Below are positions 16,977 to 22,338 of a stretch of DNA of 23,988 nucleotides, one piece after another (positions within the stretch are counted from its first letter, which is position 1; the number at the start of each line of letters is the position of its first letter). The stretch covers positions 1 to 23,988 of the forward strand of contig NZ_QLJH01000042.1 in assembly GCF_003951315.1 (NCBI RefSeq). Reading direction: 5' to 3'. This stretch comes from Sphingomonas sp. S-NIH.Pt15_0812 (GTDB lineage Bacteria; Pseudomonadota; Alphaproteobacteria; Sphingomonadales; Sphingomonadaceae). A model generated the notes under the pieces. It searched no databases and was not told the origin of the DNA. It saw nothing but the letters and a program-made list of their open reading frames with translations. Made by a program: the position numbers and the translations under genes.

Positions 16977-17432
16977 CTATCCGCCCCGCCGCGTCAGCAA
17001 TCGTGCGCGGGTGACCAGCGGGTCCTCGTACAGGTCGCGGATGGCGCGACGCCGGAACAGGTTCCACCAGCGTTGCCAACGATGCTCGGCCGCGTCGTGC
17101 AGCATGTGGCATCGTTGGCAAAGCGCCATCAGATTGGCCGGCGTGTTGTTGCCGGGATCATGGTCGAGATGCGCGCAGGCGAGCACGACATAGGTCGTCC
17201 GCACCCGCGCCAGCACGAAGCCGCCGCGCAGCCGGATCGCCCGCCCCCGGCCCGATCGCCAATGGCCCGCCTCGGCATCCCACCAGCGGCCATCGCCCAG
17301 ATGCGCGACATGGCGGCGATGCGGCCGCTTGCATGTCTCGCACCGCGCCCCTGCCCGATCGAAGCGGATCGCGTCCGACACCTGCCGCCAGTCGATCGGA
17401 TAGAGCCAGCGATTTTCCGGGCGGATCGGCAT
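16977..17432 (-). CDS. HNH endonuclease-fold protein
   Basis: The product is 151 residues from the ATG at 17432 (MPIRPENRWLYPIDWRQVSD); longer upstream reading passes through the palindromic sites and is not credible. Two CxxC pairs, C31/C34 (RCETCKRPH) and C105/C108 (LCQRCH), form the structural zinc site. The nuclease signature is H88-L-D-H91 ... N100 ... H109 (or H112) in CAHLDHDPGNNTPANLMALC and CHMLHD, so the core catalytic residues are present. It is divergent from parA with the first pair of palindromes in the gap. Function is unknown: it may be a defence nuclease, a nicking or homing-type enzyme, or a domesticated replicon gene. It has no immunity partner beside it. Confidence 0.8.
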   Translation of the reverse strand: MPIRPENRWLYPIDWRQVSDAIRFDRAGARCETCKRPHRRHVAHLGDGRWWDAEAGHWRSGRGRAIRLRGGFVLARVRTTYVVLACAHLDHDPGNNTPANLMALCQRCHMLHDAAEHRWQRWWNLFRRRAIRDLYEDPLVTRARLLTRRGG

Positions 17433-17484
17433 GGCTCGGTCATGAATCACCCGAGACCGGAACGAAAGGGAAATCGTCCCCGCG

Positions 17485-17504
17485 ATGTTTCCCGCGGGAA
17501 ACAT
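17485..17504. promoter_or_regulatory. parS: parS-like centromere site 1
   Basis: The site is the perfect 20-bp palindrome ATGTTTCCCGCGGGAAACAT. Its inner 16 bases fit GTTnnCnGCnGnnAAC, the parS consensus I recall for RepABC replicons. It is one of four identical copies flanking parAB and lies between the divergent HNH and parA genes. ParB should bind it. Confidence 0.85.
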
Positions 17505-17585
17505 TCGATGGGCAGGGCCTCGACACGCTCCCCCTGCACTCTCTGCATCCTCGCCTCTTGGCGACTCCGATCGACGCCGGCCACG

Positions 17586-17605
17586 ATGTTTCCCGCGGGA
17601 AACAT
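17586..17605. promoter_or_regulatory. parS: parS-like centromere site 2
   Basis: This copy is identical to site 1 and starts 101 bp after it, about 88 bp upstream of the preferred parA start. Besides its centromere role it sits just upstream of the likely parA promoter, so ParB/ParA binding here could also repress transcription (inference). Confidence 0.85.
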
Positions 17606-17632
17606 TCCGCAGCGGGAGCAACACCCCTGCCC

Positions 17633-17662
17633 TTGCCAAGTTGAATGCAATCTGCCTATTCG
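17633..17662 (+). promoter_or_regulatory. Possible parA promoter
   Basis: A -35-like TTGCCA (17633-17638) and a -10-like TATTCG (17657-17662) are separated by 18 bp. If used, transcription would begin near 17669, downstream of the ATG at 17645, which supports the GTG at 17693 as the parA start. The match to consensus is only moderate. Confidence 0.25.
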
Positions 17663-17692
17663 TCTCCTGAAAAGCTTCAAAGGGGCAGGTTC

Positions 17693-18901
17693 GTGGCGGA
17701 AGATCATGCAGTGCTGACCCAGATCGGCGATCTGGCGGATGCCGGCGAGCGGATGATCGAACGGCTGCGGCGCAAGGCCTTCCTGCCGGAAAGCCGCAAG
17801 GGCCTTCATGTCCGCTTCGGCATCGCCGAGGCGGCGCAACTGCTCGGCTGTTCGACCAACCGCATCCGCATGGCCGAGGAGGATGGCCGCCTGCCCCCCG
17901 CCCCCGCGACGGAGAATGGCCGCCGCGTCGGCTATAGCGTCGAGCAGTTGCTGCGGATGCGCGAGGTGCTGGGCGCCTCCCCCGCCCGTGCGCCGCTCGA
18001 CGTGCCGGCGATCATCGCGGTGCAGAATTTCAAGGGCGGCGTCGGCAAGTCGACCGTCACCACGCATCTGGCCCATTATTTCGCGGTGCAGGGTTACCGG
18101 GTGCTGGTAGTCGATTGCGACAGCCAGGCGACGACGACGACCCTGTTCGGCTTCAACCCGCATTTCAACATCACGCGCAACGAGACGCTCTATCCGTACC
18201 TGTCGATCGACCCGACCCAGGCGGATCTCGGCTATGCGGTCCGGGCGACGCCCTGGCCCAATGTCGACCTGATCCCGTCCAATCTGGAGCTGTTCGACGT
18301 CGAATATGAGCTGGCGGCGGCCGGCAGCGATGGGGGGTCGGTGCTGGCGGCGCGGTTCCGCAAGCTGAAGCGCGGCCTGTCGGACCTGGCGCGCGACTAT
18401 GACGTGGTGCTGCTCGACCCGCCGCCCGCGCTCGGCACGATCAGCCTGGCGGTGATGCAGGCGGCGAACGCGCTGCTGGTGCCGCTGGCGGCGACCACGC
18501 CGGATTTCTGCTCGACCGTCCAGTTCCTGTCGATGATGGACCAGGTGCTGCACCAGCTGACCGGCGCGGGGATCGCGGTCGACTATCAGTTCGTGCGGTT
18601 GATCTGCTCCAAGTTCGACGGCAACGATCCCAGCCATGCGATGGTGCGGGCGATCATGGAGCAGAGCTTCGGCCCCGCTTTGCTGCCGGTGCCGATCCTG
18701 GAATCGGCGGAGATCAGCCACGCGGCGATGCGGATGATGACCGTCTATGAACTCGACAAGCCGATCGGCACGCCCAAGACGCACAAGCGCTGTCGCGCCA
18801 ATCTGGACGAGGCGATGCGCCAGGTCGAGCAGCTGGTCCGCCAGAGTTGGGGCCGGGTCGAACCCTTGAGCGAAGAGGCGCTGGTCGATGCCGCGGCCTA
18901 G
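17693..18901 (+). CDS. parA: ParA/RepA-type partition ATPase with N-terminal HTH
   Basis: The product is 402 residues from GTG 17693, preceded by AAAGGGG. An upstream in-frame ATG at 17645 would add 16 residues but has no ribosome binding site. An N-terminal helix-turn-helix (about 42-70, FGIAEAAQLLGCSTNRIRMA) marks a type Ia ParA, able to bind its own promoter as well as move DNA. The deviant Walker A box KGGVGKS is at 114-120, the A' motif VVDCDSQAT near 139-147 and Walker B VVLLDPPPA near 236-244. The overall pattern (LRRKAFLPESRKGL, FGFNPHFNITRNETLYPYLS, IPSNLELFDVEYEL) closely follows RepA of RepABC plasmids. It forms an operon with parB 50 bp downstream and drives replicon segregation on the nucleoid. 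Confidence 0.93.
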   Translation: MAEDHAVLTQIGDLADAGERMIERLRRKAFLPESRKGLHVRFGIAEAAQLLGCSTNRIRMAEEDGRLPPAPATENGRRVGYSVEQLLRMREVLGASPARAPLDVPAIIAVQNFKGGVGKSTVTTHLAHYFAVQGYRVLVVDCDSQATTTTLFGFNPHFNITRNETLYPYLSIDPTQADLGYAVRATPWPNVDLIPSNLELFDVEYELAAAGSDGGSVLAARFRKLKRGLSDLARDYDVVLLDPPPALGTISLAVMQAANALLVPLAATTPDFCSTVQFLSMMDQVLHQLTGAGIAVDYQFVRLICSKFDGNDPSHAMVRAIMEQSFGPALLPVPILESAEISHAAMRMMTVYELDKPIGTPKTHKRCRANLDEAMRQVEQLVRQSWGRVEPLSEEALVDAAA

Positions 18902-18951
18902 GCTTTCCTACAAGATCATGTTCGCTGTATGTTCTGCCAAGGAGGCGAATC

Positions 18952-20031
18952 ATGGCGCGTAAGCAATCCGATTATCTGGCCGCCCTGCTGGCGGAGGACG
19001 GCCCAGGCCCCAAGGATAGCGGGCTGATCCGGCTCAACCCCCATGCCGGCAGCGAGGAGCGGCCGGACCGCGTGCAGGAGCGGGTGCGCGGCACGACGCT
19101 GCTCGGCCGCGAATCCGCCTTGGCGCGCGTCGCCAGCGGCGAGGTGCGGCAGGTCACGCAATTGCTGCTCGACCCGACGCGGGTCAAGGTGTGGGAGGGC
19201 AATGCCCGCAGCTATCGCCATCTGACCGAGGAAAGCTGTCGCGAGCTGATCGACTCGATCCTGGCGGAGGGCGGACAGAAGGTGCCGGCCGTGGTCCGCC
19301 GGATCGAGGGCGATCCCGACCATGACTATGAGGTGATCGCGGGCACGCGGCGGCACTGGTCGATCCGCTGGCTGCGCGCCAACCACTATCCGGACATGCA
19401 GTTCCTGGCGCAGGTCGCGCAGCTCGACGACGAGGCGGCGTTCCGGCTCGCCGATCTGGAGAACCGCGCGCGCGCCGACGTGTCCGACCTGGAACGGGCG
19501 CGCAACTACCGGGTGGCGCTGGCCAGCCATTACGGCAACCACCAGACGCGGATGGCCGAGCGGCTGAAGCTGTCCAAGGGCTGGCTGTCGAAGATGCTCA
19601 AGATCGCGACGCTGCCCGACACGGTGGTCGACGCCTTCGCCTCGCCCGCCGAGCTGGCGCTGCGACCGGCCTATGCGCTGGCGCAACTGCTGGACGACCC
19701 GGATGGGCAGCCGGCGATCCTCGCCACCGCCGAGCGCCTGGCCGCCGAGCAGCGGGCGCGCCGCGCCGATCGCCAGCCGCCCCTCCCCGCGAGCGAGGTG
19801 CTGCATCGGTTGCAGGACGCGCCCCGGCGGCTGGCGGGGATCGGGGCGACCGAGCCCCTCTGCGAATTATCGCATCATGGCCGTCCCATCGTGTCGGTGC
19901 GCTCCGCCAACCGCCAGGGGGTGACGTTGCGCCTCCATGCCGGCTCGGGCGCGGATCTGGACGATATGCTGTCGGCGGTGCGGCAGGCGCTGGAGGCGCT
20001 GGAGGCCCAGGGCCGGGGGCTCAAGCGCTGA
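18952..20031 (+). CDS. parB: ParB/RepB-type centromere-binding protein
   Basis: The product is 359 residues; the ATG at 18952 follows AAGGAGG by 6 nt, which fixes the start. The N-terminal ~75 residues are a linker likely to contact ParA. The ParB/Srx-type CTP-binding fold follows, with AGTRRHWSI near residue 129 (the G-x-R-R box) and ENRARADVSDLERA near 171. A helix-turn-helix (QTRMAERLKLSKGWLSKMLK, about 198-217) recognises parS. The C-terminal ~60 residues, with a helical AVRQALEALEAQGRGL tail, should dimerise. The last base of the stop codon is the first base of a parS palindrome. It should load on the four parS copies and connect them to ParA. Confidence 0.92.
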   Translation: MARKQSDYLAALLAEDGPGPKDSGLIRLNPHAGSEERPDRVQERVRGTTLLGRESALARVASGEVRQVTQLLLDPTRVKVWEGNARSYRHLTEESCRELIDSILAEGGQKVPAVVRRIEGDPDHDYEVIAGTRRHWSIRWLRANHYPDMQFLAQVAQLDDEAAFRLADLENRARADVSDLERARNYRVALASHYGNHQTRMAERLKLSKGWLSKMLKIATLPDTVVDAFASPAELALRPAYALAQLLDDPDGQPAILATAERLAAEQRARRADRQPPLPASEVLHRLQDAPRRLAGIGATEPLCELSHHGRPIVSVRSANRQGVTLRLHAGSGADLDDMLSAVRQALEALEAQGRGLKR

Positions 20032-20050
20032 TGTTTCCCGCGGGAAACAT
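20031..20050. promoter_or_regulatory. parS: parS-like centromere site 3
   Basis: This perfect 20-bp copy is identical to sites 1 and 2 and overlaps the parB stop codon by one base. With site 4 it fills the 103-bp parB-repA gap, so ParB bound here could affect repA transcription (inference). Confidence 0.85.
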
Positions 20051-20084
20051 CGTGGCGGATCGACCCGACCGGCCGCGCGATGGC

Positions 20085-20104
20085 ATGTTTCCCGCGGGAA
20101 ACAT
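20085..20104. promoter_or_regulatory. parS: parS-like centromere site 4
   Basis: This fourth identical copy starts 54 bp after site 3 and ends 30 bp before the repA start codon. Its position in the repA leader makes it a candidate for coupling partition-complex assembly to repA expression. The coupling is inferred. Confidence 0.85.
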
Positions 20105-20134
20105 GGGGCTCGCGCGCACCAAGGACCGCGTCGC

Positions 20135-21319
20135 ATGACCAAGCCGGCGACCAAGGGGACGGCCGAGCAGATCGACCTGTTCCTGCCCTATCTCTCCGAA
20201 CTCCCGTTGCGCGACCAGCGCGAGATGATGGAGCGGCCGTTCTTCAGCCTCGCCAAGTCGAAGCGGGTCAAGCCGATCGACTATCGCTCGCCCGACGGCA
20301 AGCTGTGGGTCCATGTCTCCGCCAGTTCCGATTACGGCATGGCGACGATCTGGGATGCGGACATCCTGATCTATTGCGCGTCGATGCTCGCCGACATGGC
20401 GCGGCGCGGGATCAACGACGTGCCGCGCACGCTCCACCTGATGCCCTATGACCTGCTCCGCGCGATCGGGCGGCAGCCGACCGGGCGCGCCTATGAACTG
20501 CTCGGGCAGGCGCTCGACCGGCTGGTGGCGACCACGGTCAAGACCAATATCCGCGCCGATGCCGGCCTGCCCGCCGGCGGGCGCGGGCGACGCGAGGCGA
20601 CGTTCAGCTGGCTCGACGGCTGGACCCAGATGGTCGACGAGAAGACCGAGCGGTCGCGCGGCATGACCATCCAGCTGTCGGCCTGGTTCTGGGAAGGCGT
20701 GATGATGACCGGCGGGGTGCTGTCGATCGACCGCGCCTATTTCGACATCACCGGCGGGCGCGAGCGCTGGCTGTACAAGGTCGCGCGCAAACATGCGGGC
20801 GGCGCGGGCGAGGCGGGCTTCGCCATCGCGCTGCCGACCCTGTTCGAGAAGTCGGGCGCGGAAGGGCAGTATCGCCGCTTCAAGTTCGAGATCGCGCGCA
20901 TCGTCGAACGCGACGAGCTGCCCGGCTATCGGCTGGCGCTGGAGACGGTCGAGGGCCAGCGCGAACCGATGCTGCGAATGCGACGCCGGCCGGGCGGGGA
21001 GGGGGTGGCGGTGCCCGCCGCCACCGCGCCATCGCCGATCGCGGCCGCGCCGGATGCGCCGGTGGCCGTGGATGTCGGGGCGCTGGTCCGGCGCAGCGTC
21101 ACCAGCCTGTCGACCCGCGCCCTGGCCGGCGACCTCACCGATGCGACGCTGGCGACGCTGCGCGCCGAATGTCCCGGCTGGGACTATCAGACGCTTCATG
21201 CCGAGTTCCGTACCTGGGTGGAGGGCGATCCGGCGCGCACGCCGGTCAGCTACCAGAATGCGTTCATCGGCTATGTCCGGCGCTATCACGCGCGCAACCG
21301 GCACCTGCTGCGCGGCTGA
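20135..21319 (+). CDS. repA: Plasmid replication initiator, RPA (replication initiator protein A) type
   Basis: The product is 394 residues; the ATG at 20135 has AAGGA 9 nt upstream. Residues ~10-290 match the RPA-type initiator found on alphaproteobacterial plasmids: LPYLSELPLRDQREMMERPF, FSLAKSKRVKPIDYRSPDGK, MATIWDADILIYCASMLADM, a winged-helix-like PYDLLRAIGRQPTGRAYELL and LSAWFWEGVMMTGGVLSIDR. A Pro/Ala-rich linker (~290-325) leads to a small C-terminal helical module (TLHAEFRTWVEGDPARTPVS and onward). It should bind the iterons found 35-290 bp downstream and open the origin. It shows no resemblance I can see to RepC or DnaA. The family name is from recognition of these blocks; a profile search for PF10134 would settle it. 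Confidence 0.85.
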   Translation: MTKPATKGTAEQIDLFLPYLSELPLRDQREMMERPFFSLAKSKRVKPIDYRSPDGKLWVHVSASSDYGMATIWDADILIYCASMLADMARRGINDVPRTLHLMPYDLLRAIGRQPTGRAYELLGQALDRLVATTVKTNIRADAGLPAGGRGRREATFSWLDGWTQMVDEKTERSRGMTIQLSAWFWEGVMMTGGVLSIDRAYFDITGGRERWLYKVARKHAGGAGEAGFAIALPTLFEKSGAEGQYRRFKFEIARIVERDELPGYRLALETVEGQREPMLRMRRRPGGEGVAVPAATAPSPIAAAPDAPVAVDVGALVRRSVTSLSTRALAGDLTDATLATLRAECPGWDYQTLHAEFRTWVEGDPARTPVSYQNAFIGYVRRYHARNRHLLRG

Positions 21320-21353
21320 CCCGAGCCTCGACACGGGCCGGAAGCGGCCTGTC

Positions 21354-21605
21354 CGTTCCTGATGTATCGGCTGTCCGGATCGGGGCGGCCATGTCCATGA
21401 TGTGCGTTCGCGCGATTGAACCTTCCTGTCGCCTGCACGCGCCGAACTGATTCAAACCGTCCGACGATCAGACCCGATGATCCGGAGCATCGACACTTCG
21501 GGAACGCGGATCGGCGGACCGTCGATATATCGGGAACGATGGCACGAACTATCGGGAACGTCGGCGTCGATATATCGGGAACGTTTCCACGATATTCCGG
21601 GAACG
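21354..21605 (+). repeat. Iteron array: five direct and one inverted copy
   Basis: The consensus 16-mer is CGATATATCGGGAACG. Direct copies lie at 21491-21506 (divergent: TTCGGGAACG core), 21523-21538, 21545-21560, 21568-21583 and 21590-21605. Spacings are 32, 22, 23 and 22 bp, so the last four are about two helical turns apart and on one face of the DNA. An inverted copy at 21354-21369 (CGTTCCTGATGTATCG) matches at 14 of 16 positions and lies 35 bp after the repA stop. These are the expected RepA binding sites. Confidence 0.85.
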
Positions 21606-21660
21606 CGGGGGGTCGGGAAAATGGCCGATTCCCAATGAGTCGCGCGATGGTTCGAGGCCC

Positions 21661-21695
21661 TTAACCTTCTAACCCTCTATTTAACCCTCTAACCC
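21661..21695 (+). repeat. A+T-rich TAACCCTC repeats (candidate DNA unwinding element)
   Basis: Two 15-mers, TTAACCTTCTAACCC (21661) and TTAACCCTCTAACCC (21681), are 20 bp apart and differ at one base. Each is made of two TAACCYTC-like half units. In a genome this rich in GC the A+T-rich tract 55 bp beyond the last iteron is conspicuous and is where duplex melting would be expected. Confidence 0.65.
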
Positions 21696-21836
21696 GGCGG
21701 GATATTGGATCTTGGACGGACAAGGAGAAAGAAGGAACGGCGCATCGGCAGGCGTCTGGCTGATCCAGGTCGTAGCAAACGATAGCGAGCCGCCACGGAC
21801 GGTGACAGGCCGACGCCCGCCGGCTAGGTCGATCCG

Positions 21837-22256
21837 GTGCAGGCCGTCCGCCATCTTCTCGCGCAACGCCAGGTCGTGCTGTGGCTGTGCGCGGCGACGC
21901 TGATCCTGCGCCTGTTGGTGCCGACCGGCTATATGATCGGCAGCGACCATGGCCATGTCGCGATCATCGCCTGCCCGGGCGTGACGGCGCCGGTCCAGGC
22001 CGCCGCCATGCCGATGATGCATCACGCCGCAAAGAGCCGGCCGTCCGACCATCGCCCCTCGGACCATGGTCCGAGCGACGGGCCTTGCGCCTTTGCGGGG
22101 CTGTCGGCCGCGATGCTGGGGGCGGTCGATCCGGTGCTGCTCGCCGGGCTGGTCGCCTTCATCCTGCGGCTGGGCTTCGTTACGACTCGCGTCACGGTCC
22201 CGGCCGCGTTCCGCCATGCGCGGCCGCCCTTGCGCGGACCACCGGCGCTGACCTGA
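21837..22256 (+). CDS. Small membrane-associated His/Met-rich protein, DUF2946-like
   Basis: The product is 139 residues. An in-frame TAG 12 nt upstream makes the GTG at 21837 the first usable start; the ribosome binding site is weak. An N-terminal hydrophobic segment (residues ~12-33, VVLWLCAATLILRLLVPTGY) resembles a signal anchor. It is followed by a His/Met-rich segment, about 54-82 (AAAMPMMHHAAKSRPSDHRP, then SDHGPSDGPC), likely to bind metal. A second hydrophobic helix lies around 97-115. This layout resembles DUF2946-like proteins that often sit beside TonB receptors for copper or other metals. The receptor gene starts 82 bp downstream on the same strand. The family assignment is tentative. 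Confidence 0.65.
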   Translation: MQAVRHLLAQRQVVLWLCAATLILRLLVPTGYMIGSDHGHVAIIACPGVTAPVQAAAMPMMHHAAKSRPSDHRPSDHGPSDGPCAFAGLSAAMLGAVDPVLLAGLVAFILRLGFVTTRVTVPAAFRHARPPLRGPPALT

Positions 22257-22338
22257 TCGCTGTCGGCGTGTTCGGTAACCGGACGCGCTCGTGATCCCAC
22301 CGCCGGCTGCGATGCCGGCCGGTCGAAAGCCCTTCCGC

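Larger units (their letters stand above)
21320..21836. other. Probable replication origin (oriV)
   Basis: This 517-bp non-coding stretch follows the initiator gene. In order it holds one inverted iteron, about 120 bp without clear structure, five direct iterons, an inverted repeat GGGAA/TTCCC (21615-21633) and an A+T-rich tract of TAACCCTC repeats. Initiator gene, iterons and an easily melted repeat tract side by side make a typical theta origin. No clear DnaA box (TTATCCACA) was found by eye. The last ~140 bp before 21837 form the leader of the next gene. Confidence 0.75.

Noticed and set aside
17485..17670. Short ORFs beginning MFPAGNI at the palindromes
   Set aside because: The ATG and following residues are simply the translated parS palindrome, which reads the same on both strands; no ribosome binding site precedes them.
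17447..18784. 445-codon antisense frame over parA
   Set aside because: parA is unambiguous; the antisense product is low-complexity and reads through the parS palindromes.
21770..21795. Possible Fur box before the metal-uptake genes (GCAAACGATAGCGAG)
   Set aside because: Too few matches to a Fur or Irr/RirA-type consensus and no dyad symmetry.
21712..21903. 63-codon frame after the origin with GGAG-like sequence nearby
   Set aside because: It overlaps the DUF2946-like gene in another frame, would need a TTG start, and gives an Arg/Cys-rich product without recognisable features.
22058..22075. Perfect 18-bp palindrome CTCGGACCATGGTCCGAG
   Set aside because: It lies inside the small His/Met-rich gene and arises from the repeated Pro-Ser-Asp-His codons; no regulatory context is apparent.
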